A stretch of 64,000 bases of DNA from Aphrocallistes beatrix. Lineage: Eukaryota; Porifera; Hexactinellida; Sceptrulophora; Aphrocallistidae. Below are positions 25,901-35,395 of the stretch, piece by piece; the stretch's first letter is position 1; each line of letters starts with the position of its first letter. The stretch covers positions 62,001 through 126,000 of the forward strand of contig OY725504.1 in NCBI GenBank assembly GCA_963281255.1, given 5' to 3'. Below the pieces are notes generated by a model. That model searched no databases. It was not told the origin of the DNA and saw only the letters and a program-made list of their open reading frames with translations. The position numbers and the translations under genes are program-made.

Positions 25901-27924
25901 TCAGAGTGTATGACTTCTATTTCTGTTATTGCTACTGAATTCGTTCCAATAAAGTTTACTCTCAGATACCCTGTAACGAATCCACTGTGTGAGTATATTC
26001 TTCTGTAGACAAGTCCGTCTGATTCTGTTGTCTCACTTAACCAACTAACAAATCCATCCTCTTCATAGAACTCTACTCCATCGAGAGTACCGTCCTGTGT
26101 CCAGTAGAATATGCTGATGTTGTAAACGAGTCTTCTAGTTGTTAATAGGATCAGTACTTCTGAACCAGACACATCTGGATTTGACCATCCCAGCCAGTCG
26201 ACAGAATCGGGAGCTGATGGCCTACTACCTGTGAAATTTGTATTATAATTTCAATGGTGCTCCTTTAGGGGGAACTATTTGCTATAGACAAGTTACATTT
26301 ATGCCAATCATTCATATTTTAACACCTTATTAGAAGGTAACACATAGAAGCTATCGCTCTGTTCATCAGCATTTTTATTCAATAAAAATGCTGATGAACA
26401 GAGCGATTATTATTTTTGATACTCCTATTTTCTCACCTATAACCCCGTCATTGAGTATCCCCTGTCCTCCAGACAAGTACCCCTGAGACACTACTCCTGT
26501 GTACTTAGAGTCAGAGTAGACAGTAGGCTCTACCAGGTTGTACTGGAGGAAGTCTGTGGGAGGAGGAGGTGTGGTAAGACTGCTAACAAGACATCCGTAT
26601 ATCTCAGTTCTCAGACACAGTCTTATCTGTCCAGGTCCTGCTGGATTGGTTGTAATTATCTAAATGTTAAAATGTAATATAACTTGAAAGAATTTTAAAA
26701 CTAATATTTTTAACTAACAAGAATGAATGTTTAACTATGTTGAGTTTTTTAAAATTTAATGTTTAATTGTGGCTTCTTCACTACTTTTGATTGATGGGCC
26801 ATAGATATCACGGAGACCATTTAAATAATTTATTAATATATGATTAACCTAAAGTCATGGGTTGTATAAAAAAGGATCTAAATCGGATTGAAACAGCAAA
26901 TATCTGCTATATTACACCACTTGCCATGTGTACACGTGTATTTTCTTAAAATATTACTTTTTCAATGTTTTCGCCCATAATTACAATCTGTGTTATTGAA
27001 AAAAGTAGCTTGATTAAATAGATTAATTTGGATCAAATTTACTATGTCATTCATTTTCAATATTGTAATATTACTAATAGAGTGGCTCAAAATTTATAAC
27101 TATATTACACTTCACTTCATACTTTGGAATTTTATGGTTAATTTTCCCGGAATGTTCGGAAACGTCACTTTTGAACTTAAAAGCATAGAACCGTAGCTAT
27201 GGAGTTACTAGCTGTTGGGAATCTCAGTAATTATTGGTTACCACCAAGAGCCTCCCGATAGACAAACTAAACTCAAACAGGCTTGCCAGACCTGTAGGTC
27301 CTCCGCAGGTCTGAGTTGGAGTGAGACGCACACTGGTTACCACTGCCAGCAGTCCCAAACGAGAAGTGATATACTTATGTCTTACTCTTAAGCCATGCAA
27401 TTATATATATTTTAGTAGTCACTAACTCGATATACGACAACATTCCCTCTTGTTGCAAGAAAGCTGAGTCTGATTATCCTCCCATTGTTAGGGTCTCCTA
27501 GTTCTGTTAGATTCAGGTAACCATTGCTATTGTCATATGTTGCACGTACATAGTGGTTGCTAGTCTCTGTTAGAGATGTCCCTATCCTAAACCTATCGAT
27601 CTCTATCACATCTCCATTTCCCTGACAAGATCCTACATCTCCAAACTGTAAGTCTATTGCAGTTATGTAGTAATCTTCTGAGTCTGATAACTTGAAAAAC
27701 GGATTGTTGAATACATTACTAGATCCCAAATGTCTAAGTTCCACAGCTTCTGATCCGTTCAAGAGAGGAACTATACTACCTCCCAACTGACTTAGGAAAT
27801 TAGTTCTCTTGCTAGTATCAGGATTCACGATGTCTCTAATGATCGATGTATTGCATTCTTGTGCTGATGACGTCACCACTAATCCCAACACAAACAACAA
27901 AATATATTCCGTAACTACTCTCAT
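22960..27924 (-). CDS. Receptor F: DDR-like receptor tyrosine kinase
   Basis: Seven exons (complement): 27427-27924, 26437-26659, 25219-26228, 24493-24741, 23729-24076, 23348-23559, 22960-23281, giving 953 residues. An in-frame ATG at 27942 would add six residues. I prefer 27924 because a TATA-like box at 27955-27960 then falls at the spacing seen in the other array genes. The ectodomain resembles G and H ([28 protein letters not shown]), whereas the kinase is nearly identical to E. The membrane helix is followed by an RRRRQK stop-transfer signal. Juxtamembrane tyrosines include LYDPIN, EYENPEE, IYSEVE and IYEEP. Kinase motifs [24 protein letters not shown] and PIRWMATES are intact. Intron 1 is long (26660-27426), intron 2 holds a perfect palindrome, and intron 3 a transposon. 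Confidence 0.87.
24907..25077. mobile_element. CATAC/GTATG-ended MITE, diverged copy, in receptor F intron 3
   Basis: Starts catacataac and ends acgtatg. The interior has repeated gtcccgc blocks shared with the copies at 37880, 42130 and 58742. Flanking 6-mers (cactcc and ctcccc) agree at only four of six positions, so this is an older insertion. Confidence 0.6.
26353..26407. repeat. Perfect palindrome, 27-base arms with a 1-base centre
   Basis: Arms 26353-26379 and 26381-26407 are exact reverse complements around c at 26380. It lies in intron 2 of receptor F, about 30 bases downstream of the exon 2 donor, and would fold into a perfect hairpin in the pre-mRNA. Confidence 0.9.
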
Positions 27925-27954
27925 CTCTGTCTTCCACTGCACTGATCCTCACTA

Positions 27955-27960
27955 CATATA
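27955..27960 (-). promoter_or_regulatory. TATA-like box of receptor F
   Basis: TATATG on the minus strand lies 31-36 bases upstream of the preferred F start at 27924. Confidence 0.4.
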
Positions 27961-28625
27961 GTCAGCTCATTAGTATGCACATGTAGTCCTGTACTGTACT
28001 GTATGAGTAGAGTAGAGCAGTGTAGGATTTCAGCAGCCATCGCAGATCCACAATGGACCTAATTTAACCGCTACTCGTCTCAGATTGTCTGTGCTGAGAC
28101 AGACGGATACTCTAATACTGACTTACTTCATTGGTAATATGTTAGTCTTTAAGCAGTCCTTATATGGTCATATTTTTCAGTGAATGAATCTACTTAGATT
28201 CATTGGTCAATATCTTAGCTAATATTATGTAATGGTATGAATCTGATGCAGTAACTTTATTGGTGGTTAATTTAAACACAGTTCAGACTATTGTCTATTA
28301 GAACAACCACAATATTATAACATTAATTCATTGTAGAGTATTGCATTCCATTGGTTATCTGTGTTGCTATGATACTTCATATCAGTACACACTAGCTCCC
28401 TGATGGAGTACTGCACAACTCACACTTCATTTTCCGTTTTTCAAACTTACTAATCTCTTTTTAACCTTCGTAGCTGATTCTGTCATTAACATAATAACAT
28501 ATCATTGTCACCACATTATAATACTTCATATGACATATGGATATAATTCAGAATCAGGGGCAAATACAGTATTGAATACGAAGTTAATACCCTTCATAGA
28601 GTTATAAGATTCTCTGTTACAGCAG
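27961..28625. other. Intergenic stretch between receptors F and G
   Basis: AT-rich with no gene seen. The part from about 28400 is homologous to 32570-32785, the 3' flank of H, and so belongs to the G/H duplication. Confidence 0.55.
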
Positions 28626-30827
28626 TCATAGCAACTTTTTCTCAGTGGGAGAAGTCTCCTCTGTATCTCCTACATCCTCGTTTCCTCTCCCTCTCCTTCC
28701 CATGCACAGACACGTGAGTATGACTATCGCCGTGAGAATGAAGTTGATCACAATCGATATGAACAGACACACTACCAGCACGTACAGATCTGATCCGCTG
28801 TAGGATATTCGGGGCAGGGAATAGACAATGAGGGGAGTTATGGTTCTAGAGGTGTTAGGGGTGCTTGTCCTACTGGTGCTGACACCAGGACTGCTACTGC
28901 TGCTGGGACCTGGATTGGTGGTGCTACTTGTACTAGCACTGGAGATGCTGCTACTGGAACTAACACTAGTGCTAGTTCCAGTACTGATGGTGCTGGTCAT
29001 GGTCATCTCTATGAATACAATTCAATGGCATATTATCATATTCCATATACAGTCGACTCCGCTTAATAGGGTCACATCGGTCAGGGCGTATTTTGACCCG
29101 ATTAAGCGGAGAATCCTATTAACCGAAAATATTTTTGTATTAGCCTCTATGTGTGAGAGCTATTCCGGTCCTGCCAAAAGTGACCCGATTAAGCTGCTGA
29201 CCCGATTAAACAGTGACCCTATTAAGCGGAGTCGACTGTATAAGTATGTGTTGTGATTCCACATTCTGACATAATCGCTATCATGATGGTTCAACTTGAG
29301 CCATATTTTCGGTCAAGTACCCTTATACTTACCTGGTACTGGTGTGGTAGAACTCGTCCTAGTGGTTACTGAGCTCGTGGAGGAGTGGGTAGTCCCTAGC
29401 ACAAGGTTGTCAGGTCCTAATAATGACTTCTCACCGGAATACACAGCCACCTCTGTCAGCATCACAGCCTCATCTCTCTCTATGCTCACTCTCAGGAACC
29501 ACGAATTCACGCCTGTGTGAGTGAATACTTGCTTGTTCACATTCCTAACTACGTTCTCTGTTGTCTGGGTCCATCCGCTAATCACTCCTTTCTCGTTCCA
29601 TATCTCCACCCCACTGAACACACCGTCCTCCGTCCTGTAGTAGATGCTGATGTTGAGTATCAAGTATTTGGCTCCGAATAGGAAGATGATTTCTGAGTTG
29701 GAGATGTTTGGGTTGGACCATCCTAACCATCCTCCCGTTCCACCTAACACAGAAGAGTTTATAAGGACAGAGGTTCTCCAGTTGTTTTATCATATCGGGA
29801 TCCTCTATAGAATGGAAATTATATCCTATATCCTTCCGATCAAAATGTTACTCGAACGTTCCGGAACCTAATTTCAGAAATATTCCAAACTAGACCCTTC
29901 CCAATGGAACTCTTTCGACCCAGCCTCTAAGTATGACTCCCTTTTCCTTGCAATAATACGCCTAAAGTTATAATCACCCAGAGAGGTGTTTTGACCAACA
30001 CATTAAGTTATAGCTATGGGATGGACCCTCATCGACTGCGTATTTCTCACCTATGATCCCATCATTGAGTATCCCCTGTCCCCCGGACAAGTACCCCTGG
30101 GACAGGGCTCCTGTGTACTTCGCATCTGAGTAGACGGTAGGTTCCACCAGGTTGTACTGGAGGAGGTCTCTGTAGCTAGGAGCTGGGTGGCTAGTGCTGC
30201 ATCCGTATATCTCCACTCTCAGACACAGCTTCACTGCTCGGTTCCTCGTTGCTTGAGGATCTGTTCTAGCTATCTACACACATCAACACAGTTAGAATGC
30301 TGCTAATTCTCAGAGATAGAGTTACTCACTTGAAACGACACTATCCTTCCTCGTGCGCCCTGTATCTGTAAGCGGACAACCCTGCCGTTATTCGGATCTC
30401 CGAATTTATTGAGTTTAATAATATCCCTCATTGGCCCTTCCATATACGGCCCCTGTACCCTGGGGTTCATTTCCGGGTCATCGTGATCTCCTATGGTGAA
30501 CATCTTTATCTCAGTCACGTTGCCGTTCTGTTCACAGTCCCCCACACTCCCGAACTGAAGATCTATCGCCGTCACCCAGTACCTCTGATCCAGTGTGAAC
30601 ACGGGGTGGTTGAAGGGTTCACTCCCCTTGTGTCTCAGTTCCAGAGCGACGGACTGGTCGATTACTGGCACAACCTTGCCTCTCACAGTCCCCAGTCCAT
30701 TCTCAAAGTTTATCCTGTCTCCCTCGTTCGTAGCCACTACATCCCTAACGATAGCAGTATTGCACTCTGCGAAAGCTAGACTTAGCTCTGCTACCAGCAC
30801 ACATAGAGTCAGTATTAACCTCATCAT
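28626..30827 (-). CDS. Receptor G: DDR-like kinase-less receptor, very short tail
   Basis: Four exons (complement): 30330-30827, 30051-30273, 29333-29743, 28626-29008, giving 504 residues. Signal peptide, discoidin domain (CNTAIVRD to VEIYGC), DS-like domain (GILNDGIIG, WLGWSNPNIS, YYRTEDGVFSG), Ser/Thr stalk, and a membrane helix (LYVLVVCLFISIVINFIL). The basic tail of about 30 residues contains no tyrosine. There is no kinase. Intron 3 (29009-29332) contains a Tc1/mariner-like MITE. Sister gene of H by segmental duplication. It could be a decoy, ligand-presenting or co-receptor form; that is inference. Confidence 0.83.
29050..29238. mobile_element. Tc1/mariner-like MITE with TA target duplication, in receptor G intron 3
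   Basis: Terminal inverted repeats CAGTCGACTCCGCTTAATAG and its inverse, flanked by TA (29048-29049 and 29239-29240). Length is 189 bases. A second copy with the same ends lies at 63515-63702. No transposase is present. Confidence 0.85.
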
Positions 30828-30855
30828 CTCAATTGACAGAGAACTGGCACGGACT

Positions 30856-30861
30856 CTTATA
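30856..30861 (-). promoter_or_regulatory. TATA-like box of receptor G
   Basis: TATAAG on the minus strand lies about 30 bases upstream of the G start. The same motif and context occur in H (35169-35174), consistent with their duplication. Confidence 0.5.
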
Positions 30862-31194
30862 GTGTGTTTGTGGTATCATATGGCCTAATTCAAACGGCAT
30901 GTCCTTATCTCCATTCCCTCACTCGAATTCTGAAAATATTGCATAGCTTTAATTTAGAGGAATTTTGACATTCATCATCAGCACTTGTATGAGGTGTGAA
31001 CATTTCCAACTAATCCACTGAGTAATTAATCCACGTATTATTATCTACATTGTATCTATTTGTAATTAGCAATTAGACCTAATGGCTACTCGCTCTCTAC
31101 AAGATGCCAGTCTTTAGTCCGTCAGCAACTCCACTCTCTCCCCTTCCCAGCAGCGAATCTAGGGAGAGGTGGGGGTTGCCCCTCTCCCAGTAAG

Positions 31195-31345
31195 CATAGG
31201 CGCCGAACCCGGGGGGGGCTGGGGGGGGGGGCTTGAGCCCCCCCTGGATTCGAAGATGGCCCATAGACGCAATACAAATTTTAGAGCTGAGCCCCCCCCT
31301 AGAACTACAAATTTGCCCATAAATTTCGAAAAGTTCGGCGCCCCT
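31195..31345. mobile_element. GGCGCC-ended MITE with 8-base target duplication
   Basis: Begins cataggcgcc and ends ggcgcccctg. Flanks are ccagtaag (31187-31194) and ccagtacg (31346-31353), seven of eight bases identical. Ends resemble the copies at 49351 and 50203. Confidence 0.7.
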
Positions 31346-31570
31346 GCCAGTACGTCATGGGTCCAGGGATCCAAAGGAGCCATGAACCCACGAAATCCTG
31401 TAGGCGGATTGAGACATGAATCCGCCATGAATTATGGCGATTTATTTGTAGATGAACGTATAAGAATCCCAAATTTACTTCTGGGAGTCAAGCTCCCAGA
31501 CCTCCCTTATAGTCGATCGCTCACTCTTGGCCTCCGAAGAATCCCGTCCTTGGCCTTCCCATCCCCACAG

Positions 31571-32455
31571 CACAGTGGGCATTTTTAGAAATTATAGTTT
31601 TGAGCTTTAAAATTCAGTAACTAGAGAGAGGTAATAGAAGCATTTTATTATGAAACACAAGCACACATTTAGCATACCTACATTCTAATAGTATCTTAAT
31701 CGAAATATAATGACCCTTTTATTTTTTGGTAAAATTTCTCATATATTTCAATTATTATTTATGGTTTATTGCGCGTAAATATAATTTCTTGGTCGGGAGG
31801 TTCAGAAGAGTTGTTTTTCTTGTTAGGTTTCATAGACTTTCTCAGTCGTAAAAATATATCTCTTGTATTGAGAGAAAATGACATTTTTCGGGCAAGGTGT
31901 CCACGATAAAGTTACATACGTTCAAATGAAAGTTTGATACTTTAGGCGCCCTCCGGCGGGTCTAAACTATTATTTATTTTGAAAGTACTATTATAACCTA
32001 CATTTAAAAACCATTGAGAGTTCACGCAACGAAACTCCACAACAAGTTTCAGAACAAAATATGCTGTGGACGCCGAAAAACGCGTATTTTTAAGTTGTCA
32101 CATCGATTTTATCTATTATCGAATAGAAACCAAACAAACAAATGGCATTCAAGATTTAAATTTGATACTTGAAATCTAAATGTTTCAGTATGCATTAACG
32201 GAATTCAGCTTTCGAAGTTACAAATGCTAAAAATAAAACAATGAAACTTGATCAATTTTGATAATTCACACAACAGAAATTCCGAATTATCCAAAGCATG
32301 CTAATATGCATTACCATAACAACCAATACACTTGTCAATCAGAATGAAATTACGTATATCTAGATTTGAAACGATGGCGAATTCAATGATAATAATGAAA
32401 TACAATTCTGAGAGTTTGAAAATTTCACCCTATTTCCAGCAAAAAGACCACTGTG
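31571..32455. mobile_element. Inserted element with CACAGTGG ends inside the dead 5-phosphatase exon
   Basis: The ends CACAGTGG and CCACTGTG are inverted, and the next bases are roughly inverted as well. The 5 bases cacag flank both sides (31566-31570 and 32456-32460). Aligning with the intact exon shows that exactly this block is extra. About 885 bases, AT-rich, no recognisable protein. Confidence 0.7.
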
Positions 32456-32785
32456 CACAGTTTCACCAAACTGCAGTAGCCGTGTTCATCTGGAACACAG
32501 GGGACTCCATTCCACCGTTCGCTCACCTCATTGGACAGAGTTCGGATAAAAAATGTGGTCAGGTTGAAACTAGTTTATATGAGACACTTCAGTCTAATTT
32601 GTCCGTTTTCAACTTTGCTAATCTATTTGTAACCTTTTAGTTAATTCTGTCATTCACAGCATAAGATTCATTGTCATCACACTACAATACGTATCATATA
32701 GGGATACGGTTTAGAATTAGGGGTAAATACAATATATTGAATACCAAGTTAAATTCTTAATTTATAAGATTATCTGTTGTGGCAG

Positions 32786-35131
32786 TCATACTTTGGTTAC
32801 TTTAATTAGGGGACTCTCCTCTGTAGCTTCAAAATCCTTGTTCCCTCTCCCTCTCCCTCTCCTTACCACGTACAGACACGTGAGCATGACCATCGCCGTG
32901 AGAATGAGGTTGATAGTTATTGATATGGACAGACACACTACCAGCACGTACAGATCTGATGCTCTCGAGGTGTTGACAAGGGTGCTTGTCCCATCGTCAC
33001 TGACACCAGAGCTACTAATTGGGGCTGAAGCTGGATCTGCTTGTGGAGCTGGGGCAGGTGGTGGGGGTTGGTCAGAACCAGATGAAGCCGTTGAAGCTGT
33101 TGAAGCCGTTGAAGCTGTTGAAGCTGTTGAAGCCGTTGAAGCTGTTGAAGCTGTTGATGCCGTTGATGCCGTTGAAGCTGTTGAAGCCGTTGAAGCTGTT
33201 GAAGCAGTTGAAGCTGTTGAAGCTGTTGAAGCCGTTGAAGCCGTTGAAGCCGTTGAAGCTGTTGAAGCCGTTGAAGCTGTTGATGCTGTTGATGCAGGTG
33301 GTGGGGGTGGTGGGGGTGGGCCAGGTGGTGGGGGTGGTGGGGGTGGGCCAGGTGGTCGGGGTCGGGGTGGGCCAGGTGGTCGGGGTCGGGGTGGGCCAGG
33401 TGGTCGGGGTCGGGGTGGACCAGGTGGTGGGGGTGGGGGTGGAGCTGTTGATGCCGTTGAAGCTGTTGATGCTGTTGATGCAGGTGGTGGGGGTGGTGGG
33501 GGTGGGCCAGGTGGTCGGGGTCGGGGTGGGCCAGGTGGTCGGGGTCGGGGTGGACCAGGTGGTGGGGGTGGGGGTGGAGCTGTTGATGCCGTTGAAGCTG
33601 TTGATGCCGTTGAAGCTGTTGAAGCAGGTGGACTAGGTGGTGGGGGTGGACCAGGGGGTCGGGGTCGACCAGGTGGTCGGGGTGGACCAGGGGGTCGGGG
33701 TGGGGGTGGAGCTGTTGATGCTGTTGAAGCTGTTGAAGCTGTTGAAGCTGTTGAAGCTGTTGATGCTGTTGATGCTGTTGATGCTGTTGAAGCTGTTGAA
33801 GCTGTTGATGCTGTTGAAGCTGTTGATGCTGTTGAAGCTGTTGATGCTGTTGAAGCTGTTGAAGCTGTTGAAGCTGTTGAAACTGTTGAAGCTGTTGATG
33901 CTGTTGATGCAGGTGGTGGGGGTGGTGGGGGTGGTGGGGGTGGACCAGGTGGTCGGGGTGGACCAGGTGGTCGGGGTGGGCCAGGGGGTCGGGGTGGACC
34001 AGGTGGTGGGTGTTGGGCTGGTGGTGGGGGTGGACCAGCAACTGTTGAAGCTGTTGATGCAGGTGGAGCTGTTGATGCTGGTGGAGAGGGTGGAGATGGT
34101 GGTGCAGGTGGTGGGGGTTGACCAGGTGGTGGGGGTGGAGATGGTGGTGCAGGTGGAGCTGTTGATGCTGGTGGAGCTGTTGATGCTGGTGGAGAGGGTG
34201 GAGATGGTGGTGCAGGTGGTGGGGGTGGAGATGGTGGTGCAGGTGGAGCTCGAGCTGGACGTCGACGTGGAGGTGACCCTAATGAAAGTATAGTGCAACC
34301 CACAGTTCTAAAATATGTGATCGTGTCTGGCAGGAATACCGTACATTTACTCCTCACCTATTATCCCATCATTGAGTATCCCCTGTCCCCCGGACAAGTA
34401 CCCCTGGGACAGGGCTCCTGTGTACTTCGCATCTGAGTAGACGGTAGGTTCCACCAGGTTGTACTGGAGGAGATCTCTGTAGCTAGGAGCTGGGTGGCTA
34501 GTGCTGCATCCGTATATCTCCACTCTCAGACACAGCTTCACTGCTCGGTTTCTCGTTGCTTGAGGATCTGTTCTAGCTATCTACACACATCAACACAGTT
34601 AGAATGCTGCTAATTCTCAGAGATAGAGTTACTCACTTGAAACGACACTATCCTTCCTCGTGCGCCCTGTATCTGTAAGCGGACAACCCTGCCGTTATTC
34701 GGATCTCCGAATTTATTGAGTTTAATAATATCCCTCATTGGCCCTTCCATATACGGCCCCTGTACCCTGGGGTTCATTTCCGGGTCATCGTGATCTCCTA
34801 TGGTGAACATCTTTATCCCAGTTACGTTGCCGTTCTGTTCACAGTCCCCCACACTCCCGAACTGAAGATCTATCGCCGTCACCCAGTACCTCTGACCCAG
34901 TGTGAACACGGGGTGGTTGAAGGGTTCACTCCCCTTGTGTCTCAGTTCCAGAGCGACGGGCTGTTCGATTACTGGCACAACCTTGCCTCTCACAGTCCCC
35001 AGTCCGTTCTCAAAGTTTATCCTGTCTCCCTCGTTCGTAGCCACTACATCCCTAACGATAGCAGTATTGCACTCTCCGCTAGCTAGACTCAGTTCTGCTA
35101 TCAGCACAAATAGAGTCAGTATTAACCTCAT
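32786..35131 (-). CDS. Receptor H: discoidin receptor with a Pro and Ser-Thr-Ala repeat stalk, kinase-less
   Basis: Three exons (complement): 34637-35131, 34358-34580, 32786-34278, giving 736 residues. An upstream ATG at 35203 is less likely, since G starts at the homologous MRLILTL. Signal peptide and discoidin domain are near-identical to G. The exon coding for the second half of the DS-like domain in G has no counterpart. Instead exon 3 opens directly into about 400 residues of PPGPPRP-type and (STA)n repeats, then a membrane helix (LYVLVVCLSISITINLIL) and a short basic tail (RRGRGRGNKDF) ending in LIKVTKV. Phase across the exon 2/3 junction is correct. The stalk would be long, extended and open to O-glycosylation. 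Confidence 0.8.
33073..34255 (-). repeat. Coding minisatellite in receptor H exon 3
   Basis: Runs of a 9-base unit (gttgaagct and variants on the plus strand, read as Ser-Thr-Ala on the minus strand) alternate with G-rich blocks read as PPPPGPPRP. Copy arrangement is patchy, with repeated mixed modules at 33298-33480 and 33481-33600. Such arrays usually vary in length between alleles. Confidence 0.9.
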
Positions 35132-35395
35132 CGTTATCTGTGACAGAACAGGTACGTACGCCCGGACTCTTATAGTGTTTCTGTGGCATGGTCTCATCCC
35201 CACGGTATGTCCTTATCTCCATTCCCTCCATTGAATTCTCTGAATATTACTTAACTTGTTATTCGCCTGAATTTAGTCACTCATACTCATCAGCACTTGT
35301 ACGGGTGACATTCCAAACTAATGCACTTAGTGATTATCACTTTTTGATGTTACCTTTCCTAGCTCAATTATCTGTGTAATTAGCACTCAGACCTA
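35132..35395. promoter_or_regulatory. Divergent promoter region between receptor H and the 5-phosphatase
   Basis: Only 264 bases separate the two start codons, which face away from each other. A TATAAG on the minus strand (35169-35174) suits H. No clear TATA is seen for the phosphatase. The region is duplicated in front of receptor G (about 30828-31081). Confidence 0.6.

Larger units (their letters stand above)
31082..32546 (+). pseudogene. Dead copy of the 5-phosphatase first exon, broken by insertions
   Basis: Fragments at 31064-31145, about 31553-31570 and 32456-32546 match 35379-35621, the start region and first exon of the intact 5-phosphatase gene. The copy keeps the ATG (31082) but has a stop after eleven codons. 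The conserved part around the WNTGNS motif reads WNTGDS here and is shifted. Two insertions interrupt it: a segment holding the MITE 31195-31345, and an element at 31571-32455. It is a remnant of the duplication that produced receptors G and H. Confidence 0.8.

Noticed and set aside
28626..30827. Possibility that G normally splices into the kinase exons of F
   Set aside because: G exon 3 ends in phase 1 while F exon 4 starts in phase 0, and G has its own membrane-and-tail exon in phase.
32793..34121. Long plus-strand open frame of Val-Glu-Ala and Gly-rich repeats
   Set aside because: It is the antisense of the receptor H minisatellite; the minus frame is flanked by a correct splice junction, a membrane helix and homology to G.
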